Shown in pieces: positions 31,926 to 39,738 of a stretch of DNA of 44,640 bases. Source of the stretch: DATJPD01 sp036394195 (GTDB lineage Bacteria; Pseudomonadota; Alphaproteobacteria; CACIAM-22H2); NCBI GenBank assembly GCA_036394195.1, contig DASWFO010000289.1, forward strand, positions 1 through 44,640, given 5' to 3'. Within the stretch, counting starts at the first letter, position 1; each line of letters begins with the position of its first letter. The notes beneath the pieces are model-generated. The model was not told the origin of the DNA. It did not search any database and was given only the letters and a program-made list of their open reading frames with translations. The position numbers and the translations under genes were made by a program.

Positions 31926-32070
31926 TCCATTCCCCTCCGCCCTTGCGGGGGAGGCGCGAGGACGATCAGCGAACGCTCCCCTGCGCTGCGTCGCCGGCCT
32001 TCGGGCCGCCGACGGGCGCGAAGAAGAATGGGGGTCGCGTTCGCCGTCCGAGCGGGTGGGGGGTGTAACC
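31926..32070. repeat. Intergenic palindromic repeat, degenerate member
   Basis: The 209-bp gap 31912-32120 has no gene. It opens with CCCCTCCGCCCTTGCGGGGG (31932-31951, a hairpin). It continues with a GAACGCTCCCCTGCGC stretch, CCGGCCTTCGGGCCGCC and CGAGCGGGTGGGGGG. These resemble the CCTCTCCC/GGGTGAGGGG units at 21561 and 33121. It may serve as the 3' end of nfeD-slipin. Confidence 0.5.
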
Positions 32071-32120
32071 TGTACCGCCACCCGTTAGAATTGCTGAACA
32101 TACGAACCCGAGGAGCCATC

Positions 32121-33095
32121 ATGGGCATTGTTGTCGACGGGCAGTGGCGGGACGAGGAATTCTCCGACGAGACGAGCCAAGCCGGCGAGTTCAAGCGCAA
32201 GGAAAGCCGCTTTCGCGACCGCATCACCGCCGACGGCTCATCCGGCTTCAAGGCCGAGCCTGGGCGCTATCACCTCTATGTCGCGTACAACTGCCCGTGG
32301 GCCCACCGTACCCTGATCTTCCGGGCGCTGAAGAAGCTCGATGGCGCGATCACGGTGTCGTATTCGCTGCCCGGCCTCAAGGACCACGGCTGGACCTACG
32401 GCGAGGATCCGAACTTCCCGGAATGCACGCCGGACACGGTGAACGGCTTCCGCTTTCTGCACCAGGCCTACACCGCGTCCGATCCCTACTACACCGGCAA
32501 GGTCACGGTGCCGACATTGTGGGACAAGAAGACGAAGCGGATCGTCAACAACGAATCCTCCGAGATCATCCGCATGCTGAACAGCGAGTTCCGCGGCGTG
32601 GGCGCGGAGGGCACCGATTATTATCCCGCGGCTTTGCGGCCGGAGATCGACCGCATCAACGACCTCGTCTATGCGACCGTGAACAACGGCGTCTATCGCT
32701 GCGGCTTCGCGCGCACGCAGGCCGCCTACGAGGCGGCGTATGACGCGCTGTTCGCCACCTTGGACGAGCTCGAAGCGCGGCTCGCGCGCCAGCGCTATCT
32801 GGTCGGCCGGCAGGTCACCGAAGCGGACTGGCGGCTGTTCCCGACCCTGGTGCGCTTCGACGTCGCTTATTTCTCGCTGTTCAAGTGCAACAAGCAGCGC
32901 ATCCAGGACTATCCGAACCTGTGGAACTACACGCGCGAGCTCTACCAGGTGCCCGGCATCGCCGCGACCGTGAAGCCCCGGCAATACGTCGTCGGCTACT
33001 ACTCGATCAAGAAGGCGAACCCGACCGGCATCATCCCCAAGGGCACGCCGGTCGATTTCGCCGGCGGTCACGACCGCGCGCGCCTGGCGGCGTAG
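32121..33095 (+). CDS. Glutathionyl-hydroquinone reductase-type glutathione S-transferase
   Basis: 324 residues, the length of the Xi/YqjG class. Catalytic Cys58 lies in YNCPWAHRTLI. GWTYGEDPNFPECTPD, the cis-Pro VTVPTLWDKK, NNESSEIIRMLN and the C-terminal LVGRQVTEADWRLFPTLVRFD are class landmarks. These enzymes reduce glutathionyl-hydroquinones using glutathione. AGGAG precedes the ATG at 32121. It is a single gene, with a repeat element on either side. The physiological quinone is unknown. Confidence 0.93.
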   Translation: MGIVVDGQWRDEEFSDETSQAGEFKRKESRFRDRITADGSSGFKAEPGRYHLYVAYNCPWAHRTLIFRALKKLDGAITVSYSLPGLKDHGWTYGEDPNFPECTPDTVNGFRFLHQAYTASDPYYTGKVTVPTLWDKKTKRIVNNESSEIIRMLNSEFRGVGAEGTDYYPAALRPEIDRINDLVYATVNNGVYRCGFARTQAAYEAAYDALFATLDELEARLARQRYLVGRQVTEADWRLFPTLVRFDVAYFSLFKCNKQRIQDYPNLWNYTRELYQVPGIAATVKPRQYVVGYYSIKKANPTGIIPKGTPVDFAGGHDRARLAA

Positions 33096-33113
33096 GGCTC
33101 CGGGGAGCGGTGA

Positions 33114-33175
33114 CATTAACCCTCTCCCCTTGTGGGAGAGGGTGCGAGCGCGAGCGAGCGGGTGAGGGGAGAGGG
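33114..33175. repeat. Intergenic palindromic repeat copy abutting soxC
   Basis: CCTCTCCCCTTGTGGGAGAGG (33121-33141) is followed by GCGAGCGCGAGCGAGC and GGGTGAGGGGAGAGG. It belongs to the same family as 21561-21605. It ends only 8 bp before the soxC ATG, so it also supplies the purine-rich ribosome-binding region of that gene. Confidence 0.75.
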
Positions 33176-33183
33176 AAGACGGC

Positions 33184-34581
33184 ATGACGAACTCAAAGGC
33201 GGCGGACGATGACCGGTGTGAACTCGACCGCGCGCTGCACGACATCGGCGAGCCGCTGACCGACGCCGATCTCACCGGCTTGGCGCCGCCCGAGGACTGC
33301 AGCTGCAAGGACGGCATGTTCCCGCGCACCACGCGGCGGCGCCTGCTGGCCGGCGTCGGGATGGCCGCCGCCGCGGGGGCCGCACTCGTCGCGCGCGGCG
33401 CCCGGGCCGCGGCCCCGCCGCGGGCGGTCGAGTATCCCATACCCGAGGATTCGACCAAGGAGCCCGGCCGGCTCACGGGCGCCGACGGCGGCTATGGTAC
33501 CCGCTCGCAGTTCGAGACCGAGACGCGCTTCTGGCGCCCGACCCGGACGTCCTCGTTCTCGCCGCTGCAGGCGAGCCGCGGCATCATCACGCCGTCGGGC
33601 CTGCACTACGAGCGGCACCACGGCGGCATTCCCACCATCGACCCGGCGCGGCATCGCCTGATCATCCACGGCCTGGTCGAGCGACCGATGAAGTACACGA
33701 TGGCGGATCTGCAGCGCTTCCCGTCGGTGTCGCGCGTCCATTTCCTCGAATGCTCGGGCACGACCGGCAGCGAATACATGAAGGCGACCGAGCCGACCGT
33801 CCAGCGCACGCACGGTCTGCTCTCGACCTCCGAATGGACCGGTGTCCCGTTGTCCGCGCTCCTGCGCCAGACCGGCCTGAAGGACGGTGCGGCCTGGGTG
33901 CTGGCCGAAGGCGCGGATGCGGCGGTGATGACGCGCAGCGTGCCGCTCGACAAGTGCCTGAGCGACGCCCTGGTCGTGTACGCGCAGAACGGCGAGGCGA
34001 TCCGTCCCGAGCAGGGCTATCCGGTGCGCCTGTTCCTGCCCGGCTGGGAAGGCAACATCAACATCAAGTGGCTGCGCCGGCTCGAGGTCAGCGACAAGCC
34101 GTTCATGACCCGCGAGGAGACGTCGAAATACACCGACCTCATCACCTCCACCGGCAAGGCGCGCATGTTTACCATGACGATGGAGGCGAAGTCGGTGATC
34201 ACCTTCCCGTCGGGCGAGATGCGGCTGCCTGGTCCGGGCTTCTATGAGGTCACGGGCCTGGCGTGGTCCGGCCGCGGCAAGATCGCCCGCGTCGAGGTCT
34301 CGGCCGACGGCGGCAAGACCTGGAGCCTCGCGGCGCTGCAGGATCCGATCCTGCCGATCGCCACCACGCGCTTCCGCTTTCCGTGGATCTGGGACGGGGC
34401 ACCCGCGGTCCTGCAGAGCCGCGCCACGGACGAGACCGGCTACAGCCAGCCGACGCACAAGCAGCTGGTCGACGCGCGCGGCCCGAAGACCGGGCCCGGC
34501 GAGACCTATCACGTGAACGCGATCCAGAGCTGGAGCGTCGATCGCGACGGCAGCGTCAAGAATGCCAACTCGCTCGCTTAA
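33184..34581 (+). CDS. soxC: Sulfite dehydrogenase molybdopterin subunit, SoxC-like
   Basis: 465 residues. A twin-arginine export signal (TTRRRLLAGVG, about 49-59) is preceded by a 48-residue extension with a CSC motif. The Mo-pterin domain has the ligand Cys190 in FLECSGTTGSEY and the molybdenum-cofactor pocket. The dimerisation domain holds VSADGGKTW and QSWSVDRDGSV. It oxidises sulfite, or sulfur in Sox-type complexes, in the periplasm with a c-type cytochrome partner encoded next. An in-frame ATG at 33316 starts just before the Tat motif and could be the true start. No other sox genes (soxXAYZB) are in the window. Confidence 0.9.
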   Translation: MTNSKAADDDRCELDRALHDIGEPLTDADLTGLAPPEDCSCKDGMFPRTTRRRLLAGVGMAAAAGAALVARGARAAAPPRAVEYPIPEDSTKEPGRLTGADGGYGTRSQFETETRFWRPTRTSSFSPLQASRGIITPSGLHYERHHGGIPTIDPARHRLIIHGLVERPMKYTMADLQRFPSVSRVHFLECSGTTGSEYMKATEPTVQRTHGLLSTSEWTGVPLSALLRQTGLKDGAAWVLAEGADAAVMTRSVPLDKCLSDALVVYAQNGEAIRPEQGYPVRLFLPGWEGNINIKWLRRLEVSDKPFMTREETSKYTDLITSTGKARMFTMTMEAKSVITFPSGEMRLPGPGFYEVTGLAWSGRGKIARVEVSADGGKTWSLAALQDPILPIATTRFRFPWIWDGAPAVLQSRATDETGYSQPTHKQLVDARGPKTGPGETYHVNAIQSWSVDRDGSVKNANSLA

Positions 34582-35152
34582 GCGGAGCCTTCGCGGGGCC
34601 GCGGCCGCCGGCTGCATCGTGGCGGCGGCGGGCCTTGCAGGGGCTGCCGGCTATCCCGAGCGCTATGAGCTCGGCCTGCCGGCGTCGCCGGACGACATCG
34701 CGAAGGTGGCGATGGGGGTCATGCCCGACGGGCGCGGCCTGCCGCCGGGCAAGGGCGACTACGCCGCCGGCAAGGCGGTGTACGAGGCGTCGTGCCAGGC
34801 CTGTCACGGCGCCAACCTGATGGGTGTCGCGGACCTGCCGGACATGCCCTCGGGGGCGGCGCTGCGGCTGATCGGCGGGCGCGGCACGCTCGCGACGCCG
34901 ACGCCGATGCTGACGGTCGAGAGCTACTGGCCGTACGCCACGACCCTGTTCGACTATATCCGCCGCGCGATGCCGTTTACCGCCCCCGGCAGCCTCGGCA
35001 ACGACGAGGTCTACGCGGTCACGGCGTTCATTCTCGGCGAGGCCAAGATCATCGACCGGTCGACGAGCCTCGACCAGAGCAACCTGGCCCAGGTGAACAT
35101 GCCCAACCGCGACGGGTTCATTCCCGATCCGCGGCCGGAGTTCTTCAAGTAA
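34562..35152 (+). CDS. soxD: Cytochrome c subunit of sulfite dehydrogenase, SoxD-like
   Basis: 196 residues, overlapping the soxC end by 20 bp. A signal peptide (hydrophobic 12-28) precedes a single c-type haem domain with CQACH (78-82). A distal Met ligand is near 137 (RRAMPFTAPG). The C-terminal text NMPNRDGFIPDPRPEF is characteristic of SoxD-type or related cytochromes. It accepts electrons from the molybdenum subunit and passes them to the respiratory chain. It is shorter than the two-domain SoxD proteins of Paracoccus. Confidence 0.9.
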   Translation: MPTRSLKRSLRGAAAAGCIVAAAGLAGAAGYPERYELGLPASPDDIAKVAMGVMPDGRGLPPGKGDYAAGKAVYEASCQACHGANLMGVADLPDMPSGAALRLIGGRGTLATPTPMLTVESYWPYATTLFDYIRRAMPFTAPGSLGNDEVYAVTAFILGEAKIIDRSTSLDQSNLAQVNMPNRDGFIPDPRPEFFK

Positions 35153-35199
35153 CCCCGGTCTATTCGGGCGACACCGTTCGTCGGCCTCATCTTCTGGAT

Positions 35200-35249
35200 G
35201 AAACTGAATCTTTCGGAAGAAACTGAATCTTCCGGATGAAACTTAATTC
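35200..35249. repeat. Three 19-bp-spaced copies of a GAAACTGAATC motif
   Basis: GAAACTGAATCTTTCGGA (35200), GAAACTGAATCTTCCGGA (35219) and GAAACTTAATTC (35238) follow each other at exactly 19-bp spacing, directly upstream of the conserved leader of the first His/Gly-rich gene. A single related copy, GAAACCGAATTC, stands at 35740 before the second leader. They may be protein-binding sites or a sigma-factor -35-type element; this is unproven. Confidence 0.7.
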
Positions 35250-35255
35250 ACGTGC

Positions 35256-35338
35256 GCGACAGGACGCTGCCAGGGACGATGCTTAGATGTCCTCCATCAC
35301 CCCGAGGCTTTGTCCTCGGCCAACGAAGGAGGACTTCC
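35256..35338 (+). promoter_or_regulatory. Conserved leader of small-protein gene 1, with hairpin
   Basis: GCGACAGGACGCTGCCAG and the following ~65 bp are almost the same as the leader at 35758-35842. They include CCGAGG-CTTTGT-CCTCGG (35302-35319) and the AAGGAGGACTTCC ribosome-binding region. The conservation extends over non-coding DNA up to the ATG, indicating a duplicated promoter/5' UTR. Confidence 0.6.
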
Positions 35339-35656
35339 ATGCGTAACATTCGATTTAGGCAGCTCGGCGCTGCTGCTGTTCTTGCGGTCGCGGTCGTGAC
35401 GGCCGCGGCATCCCCGGCTCTGGCTGGTGTAGGCATCAATCTTGGGGTTGGCGTGCCGGTCGGTCCGGCCTATGCCGCGCCGCCGCCCGCGGCGTATGCG
35501 CCTCCGCCTGCTTATGTCGCGCCGCCGCCCGCGGTATATGCCCCGCCCGTCTATGCGGCACCTCCTCCCGTCGTCGCGGCGGCGCCGTTCTATGGCTCGG
35601 TCGGCTTCGGCTTCGGCGGCTGGGGCCACGGCGGCTGGCATGGCGGGCACCGGTGA
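35339..35656 (+). CDS. Exported Pro/Ala/Tyr-repeat, Gly/His-rich small protein 1
   Basis: 105 residues; function unknown. It has a signal peptide (hydrophobic 11-29, cleavage ALAGVG). A central region (about 40-80) is built of repeats of the form Y-x-PPPA (AYAPPP, YVAPPPA, VYAPPVYAAPP). The C-terminal GFGGWGHGGWHGGHR is rich in Gly, His and Trp, which suggests metal binding or surface adhesion. A strong AAGGAGG precedes the ATG. It is a tandem paralogue of the next gene and follows soxCD. It may be an envelope or matrix protein (inference). Confidence 0.8.
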   Translation: MRNIRFRQLGAAAVLAVAVVTAAASPALAGVGINLGVGVPVGPAYAAPPPAAYAPPPAYVAPPPAVYAPPVYAAPPPVVAAAPFYGSVGFGFGGWGHGGWHGGHR

Positions 35657-35757
35657 TGCGGTCTGCCGGATGAGGATCTCCGGCGGCGTGCGGCCGCCGG
35701 CGATCTCATGCTGGTCTCGGCCGCGCACCGATCGCGCATGAAACCGAATTCATGTTC

Positions 35758-35842
35758 GCGACAGGACGCTGCCAGAAACGATGCCTACGTATCCTTCATC
35801 ACCCGAGGCATGTCCTCGGCCGAGTATGGATGGAGGACTTCG
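35758..35842 (+). promoter_or_regulatory. Conserved leader of small-protein gene 2, with hairpin
   Basis: This is the second copy of the duplicated leader, with GCGACAGGACGCTGCCAG, CATCACCCGAGGC and the hairpin CCGAGG-CATGT-CCTCGG (35803-35819), then TGGAGGACTTCG. It differs from the first at scattered positions, and the loop length changes while the stem is kept, which points to selection on the hairpin. Confidence 0.6.
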
Positions 35843-36118
35843 ATGCGTAATCTTCGCTTGATGCAGCTTGGGACTGCCGCTGCTCTTGCTCTCGCAGTCG
35901 TCGCCGGTGCAGCAACCCCGGCTTTCGCGGGCGTCGGCGTCGGTATCGGGATCGGCGTGCCGGTTTACGCCCCGCCGCCCGCGGTCTATGCGCCACCCCC
36001 GCCGTTCATCGCCGGCTCGCCGTTCTACGGCACGTTCGGCTTCGGCGGTGGCTGGCACGACCATGGCTGGCATGGCGACCGCGGCGGCTGGCATGGCGAG
36101 CACGGCGGCCACCGCTGA
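35843..36118 (+). CDS. Exported Pro-rich, Gly/His-rich small protein 2 (tandem paralogue)
   Basis: 91 residues, paralogous to the previous gene. The N-terminus MRNLRLMQLG versus MRNIRFRQLG is nearly conserved, followed by a signal peptide ending AFAGVG. The repeat region is shorter (PPPAVYAPPPP). The C-terminal tail GGGWHDHGWHGDRGGWHGEHGGHR is longer and richer in His (written here as family GWHG repeats). It has a strong TGGAGG ribosome-binding site. The function is unknown. It is convergent with the mrp gene ending at 36130. Confidence 0.8.
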   Translation: MRNLRLMQLGTAAALALAVVAGAATPAFAGVGVGIGIGVPVYAPPPAVYAPPPPFIAGSPFYGTFGFGGGWHDHGWHGDRGGWHGEHGGHR

Positions 36119-36129
36119 GAGCGGTCCGC

Positions 36130-37290
36130 CTACTGAATGACGATCTTCGGCGGCGTGCGGCCGCCGGCGCCGATCTCGTGTTCGATCTTCTCCCAGATGC
36201 GGTCGGCGATGCGGCGATAGGCCTTGGCGTGCTCGCTGTCGGGCTGGCTGACCACGATCGGCGTGCCGCCGTCCGAGGTTTCGCGGATGGCGATGTGCAG
36301 CGGCAGCTCGCCGAGAAACTCGGCCCCCAGCCGCTCGGCCTCGCGCTTGGCGCCGCCGTGGCTGAAGATGTGCTCGACATGGCCGCAGTTCGAGCACACG
36401 TGGTAGCTCATGTTCTCGATGATGCCGAGCACCGGCACGTCGACCTTGCGGAACATGTTGAGGCCCTTGCGCGCATCGAGCAGGGCGATGTCCTGCGGGG
36501 TCGACACGATCACAGCACCGGTGACCGGCACCCGCTGTGAGATCGTCAGCTGCGCATCGCCCGTACCGGGCGGCAGATCGATCACCATCGCATCGAGCTC
36601 GCCCCACGCCACGTCGCGCAGCATCTGCTCCAAGGCACCCATGACCATCGGCCCGCGCCAGATCATCGGCGTGTCTTCGGGCACCAGGAAGCCCATCGAC
36701 ATCACCTTGACGCCGTAGTTCTGCATCGGCGCCAGCGTCTTGCCGTCGGGCGAGTGCGGCCGCCCGGTGATCCCCATCATGCGCGGCTGCGAGGGTCCGT
36801 AGATGTCCGCATCGAGGATGCCGACCTTCAGGCCCTTCGCCGCCAGCGCCACCGCCAGGTTGGTGGCGGTGGTCGATTTGCCGACGCCGCCCTTGCCCGA
36901 GGCGACGGCGATGATGGTGCGCACCCCGGGGACGAGCTGCTTGCCGCCGGGACTGTTCGGACCGCCGGCGGGACCGGCGCCCGGGGCGCGCGGTGCCCCG
37001 CGGCCGGCGGCCGGCGGCGCGGCAGGCGCCGGCTTCTGCGCGGTGAGCACCGCGGTTACCGACAGCACGCCGGGCAGGGTCTCCACGGCTGTCTCGGCCG
37101 CCTTGCGCAGCGGCTCCAGATGCGGCCCGCGCTTGGGATCGACCTCGAGTGCGAATTGCACGTGGCCGTCCTTGACCGCGAGGCCGCTCACCATGTTGAG
37201 TGCCACCACGTCCTGGCGGCGGTCGGGATCCTGCACGCGGCGCAGCGCATCGATGATCTGAGCCTCGGTGACGGTGCCGCTGTCGCTCAC
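36130..37290 (-). CDS. mrp: Mrp/ApbC family iron-sulfur cluster carrier ATPase
   Basis: 386 residues from GTG 37290, behind AAGGGA. An N-terminal DUF59-like domain (about 8-85) is followed by a Pro/Gly-rich linker. The P-loop ATPase has Walker A SGKGGVGKST (131-140) in the deviant MRP/NBP35 form. DADIYGPSQP and CSNC (299-302) form the bridging Fe-S-binding pair. It carries and transfers 4Fe-4S clusters to apoproteins. Possible clients in the window include the class I fumarase (inference). It is divergent from hflK across 178 bp. Confidence 0.94.
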   Translation of the reverse strand: MSDSGTVTEAQIIDALRRVQDPDRRQDVVALNMVSGLAVKDGHVQFALEVDPKRGPHLEPLRKAAETAVETLPGVLSVTAVLTAQKPAPAAPPAAGRGAPRAPGAGPAGGPNSPGGKQLVPGVRTIIAVASGKGGVGKSTTATNLAVALAAKGLKVGILDADIYGPSQPRMMGITGRPHSPDGKTLAPMQNYGVKVMSMGFLVPEDTPMIWRGPMVMGALEQMLRDVAWGELDAMVIDLPPGTGDAQLTISQRVPVTGAVIVSTPQDIALLDARKGLNMFRKVDVPVLGIIENMSYHVCSNCGHVEHIFSHGGAKREAERLGAEFLGELPLHIAIRETSDGGTPIVVSQPDSEHAKAYRRIADRIWEKIEHEIGAGGRTPPKIVIQ

Positions 37291-37468
37291 GGTTTTCCCT
37301 TGAATTCTTTGAAATAACGTCAATATTCGGCGGGTCCTGCGGCGCCAGTCGCGCCTTGGACAACGCAGTGATATAAGCCCATCAGAGAGTGGCGAGGCAG
37401 ATATAAGCCGGAGTGCTGCGATTTGAAAGCTCCGGCGCCCGCGACAACGACATAGGATAGCGAAGAAC

Positions 37469-38647
37469 ATGCCGTGGAATCAGGGCGGTGGCGGTGGTCC
37501 CTGGGGCGGGGGCGGTCCCAGCCCGTGGGGACGTCCGTCCGGCGGCGGTGGCGGGTTCGGCGGCCGGCAACCGCCCGACATCGAAGAGATCCTGCGGCGC
37601 AGCCAGGATCGCGTGAAGCGCATGTTGCCCGGCGGCCTCGGCTCGGGCCGCGGCATCGGCCTCATCGTGGTGATCGCGTTCGCGCTGTGGATCGCCAGCG
37701 GCTTCTACCGCGTGCAGCCCGACGAGGTCGGCGTGGTTCTGCGCTTCGGCGAGTGGGTGCAGCGCACCGATCCCGGCCTGCGCTGGCACATCCCCACACC
37801 GATCGAAACCGTGGTGCTGCCGAAGGTCACGCGCATCAACAGCCTCGACATCGGCTTCCGCTCGGCCCCCGACGTGCGCGGCGGCCGCGGCCGGTCGGTG
37901 CCGGAAGAAGGGCTGATGCTGACCGGCGACGAGAACATCATCGACATCCAGTACACGGTGTTCTGGAAGATCGACGACGTCGGCAAATACCTGTTCAACA
38001 TCGCTTCGCCCGAGGCGACGGTGAAGGCGGCGTCCGAGAGCGCCATGCGCCAGGTCATCGGTCAGATGCCGGCACAGTTCGCGCTCGCCGAAGGGCGCTC
38101 GCAGATCGAGCTCAACACCATGCGGCTCCTGCAGACCATCCTGAACGATTACGGCGCCGGCGTGCTGATCACCCAGATCCAGCTGCGCGCGGTCGATCCG
38201 CCGACCCAGGTGATCGACGCGTTCCGCGACGTGCAGCGCGCCAAGGCCGACCGCGAGCGCGCGCGCAACGAGGCCGAGGGCTATCGCAACGACATCGTGC
38301 CGCGTGCCCGCGGCGACGCGCAGCGCATCATCCAGGAGGCGGACGCCTATCGCCAGCAGGTCATCGTGCAGGCCGAAGGCGAGGCGCAGCGCTTCGTTTC
38401 GGTCTACGACGCCTTCAAGAAGGCGCCCGACGTGACGCGCCAGCGGCTCTATCTCGAGACGATGGAGCAGGTCCTGCGCAACAACAGCAAATATGTCATC
38501 CAGGATTCTGCCGCCGGTTCGCAGGGTGTGCTGCCCTTCCTGCCGCTCGGCGATCCCGCCAACCGCCGCCCGGCGGCGGGACCTCCGGCGCAGCCGTCGA
38601 CCGCTTCCCCCGCCCCGCCGACGCTCTCCAACCAGGGGAACCGCTGA
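37469..38647 (+). CDS. hflK: HflK, FtsH protease modulator
   Basis: 392 residues. The N-terminus is Gly/Pro/Trp-rich (MPWNQGGGGGPW-like), followed by DIEEILRRSQDRVKRMLPGG. A single membrane anchor is at about 62-78, then an SPFH domain (VQPDEVGVVLRFGEW, ENIIDIQYTVFWKI). The coiled C-terminal region ends with a Pro/Ala tail. With HflC it forms a large inner-membrane cage that restrains FtsH. The hflC start overlaps its stop as TGATG. Exact repeats of GATATAAGCC at 37370 and 37400 lie in the promoter region. Confidence 0.96.
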   Translation: MPWNQGGGGGPWGGGGPSPWGRPSGGGGGFGGRQPPDIEEILRRSQDRVKRMLPGGLGSGRGIGLIVVIAFALWIASGFYRVQPDEVGVVLRFGEWVQRTDPGLRWHIPTPIETVVLPKVTRINSLDIGFRSAPDVRGGRGRSVPEEGLMLTGDENIIDIQYTVFWKIDDVGKYLFNIASPEATVKAASESAMRQVIGQMPAQFALAEGRSQIELNTMRLLQTILNDYGAGVLITQIQLRAVDPPTQVIDAFRDVQRAKADRERARNEAEGYRNDIVPRARGDAQRIIQEADAYRQQVIVQAEGEAQRFVSVYDAFKKAPDVTRQRLYLETMEQVLRNNSKYVIQDSAAGSQGVLPFLPLGDPANRRPAAGPPAQPSTASPAPPTLSNQGNR

Positions 38648-39561
38648 TGAGCCGCACCGTCCTCACCGGCGGCGTGGTCGCCGCCGTCCTGCTCATCCTC
38701 CTGTCGATGAGCGCGCTGTTCTCGGTCAATCAGGCGCAGCAGGCGCTGGTGCTGCAGTTCGGCGCACCCGTGCGGCCGATCGAGGATCCCGGGCTGCACG
38801 CGAAGATACCGTTCGTGCAGAACGTGGTTTATTTCGACAAGCGGCTCCTCGACTTCGACGCCGACGCGCAGGAAGTCATCATGGCCGACCAGAAGCGCCT
38901 GGTCGTCGACGCGTTCGCGCGCTACCGGATCGTCAATCCGCTGCTGTTCTATCAATCGGTCGGCAACGAGGCCAACATGCGGGTGCGCTTGGCGGCCATC
39001 GTCACGTCCAGCCTGCGCGATGTTCTGGGCAAGGTGCCGTTCGCCGCGGTGCTGACCGAACAGCGCGGTCAGCTCATGCGCCAGATCAGCGACGCCGTCG
39101 TCGCCCAGGCGAAGAGCTTCGGGGTGACCGTGTTCGACGTCCGCATCATGCGCGCCGACCTGCACCCCGACAACAGCGCCGCCATCTACGGCCGCATGCA
39201 GACCGAGCGCGAACGCGAAGCCAAGCAGGAGCGCGCGGAAGGTGCCGAGACCGCGCAGCGCATTCGCGCCGAAGCCGACCGCGACCGCACGGTCATCCTC
39301 GCCGAAGCCCAGAGCAAGTCGCAGATCCTGCGCGGGCAGGGCGATGCCGAAGCGACGCGCATCTTCGCCGACGCATTCAATCGCGACCCCGAGTTCTACA
39401 ACTTCTACCGCTCGCTGCAGGCTTACCGGAATGCCCTGGGTGACGGGTCGTCGACGCTGGTGCTGTCGCCGGACAGTGAATTCTTCCGCTTCTTCCGCGA
39501 CGCGCGGGGTGTGGAGGGTGCGATGCCGAAAGGCGCGCCGCGGGCACCGGCCGGCCGTTGA
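38647..39561 (+). CDS. hflC: HflC, FtsH protease modulator
   Basis: 304 residues. An N-terminal membrane anchor (about 8-26) leads to an SPFH domain with SVNQAQQALVLQFGAPVRPI, DPGLHAKIPFVQNV and YFDKRLLDFD. The long helix EREREAKQERAEGAETAQRIR-type segment and QILRGQGDAEATRI are typical of HflC. It is the partner of HflK in the periplasmic-facing FtsH-HflKC complex and is translationally coupled to it. The degP gene follows on the same strand after 177 bp. Confidence 0.96.
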   Translation: MSRTVLTGGVVAAVLLILLSMSALFSVNQAQQALVLQFGAPVRPIEDPGLHAKIPFVQNVVYFDKRLLDFDADAQEVIMADQKRLVVDAFARYRIVNPLLFYQSVGNEANMRVRLAAIVTSSLRDVLGKVPFAAVLTEQRGQLMRQISDAVVAQAKSFGVTVFDVRIMRADLHPDNSAAIYGRMQTEREREAKQERAEGAETAQRIRAEADRDRTVILAEAQSKSQILRGQGDAEATRIFADAFNRDPEFYNFYRSLQAYRNALGDGSSTLVLSPDSEFFRFFRDARGVEGAMPKGAPRAPAGR

Positions 39562-39697
39562 ATCGGGCCGGCGCATCACGTGTCCGTGACGCGGCGGTCG
39601 CGTGTCCGGGATAAGGCATTGATCGTGCTTGAAGAGCAACGAAATGCGGATTACATCGATTTTTAGGCGCTGCTCTTGCCGTGGTGGTATCGACGGC

Positions 39698-39721
39698 GGC
39701 AAGATTTCTGGCAAGATTTCT
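39698..39721. repeat. Two tandem copies of a 12-bp unit upstream of degP
   Basis: GGCAAGATTTCT at 39698-39709 and 39710-39721 is perfectly duplicated, immediately before the AAGGAGATAG ribosome-binding region of degP copy 2. A recent slippage duplication is the simplest explanation. Confidence 0.7.
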
Positions 39722-39738
39722 CAAGGAGATAGATACAC

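Noticed and set aside
37474..39561. 695-codon plus-strand frame across hflK and hflC
   Set aside because: Its useful part is hflC in frame; the upstream part is an Arg-rich alternate frame of hflK. HflC starts at 38647.
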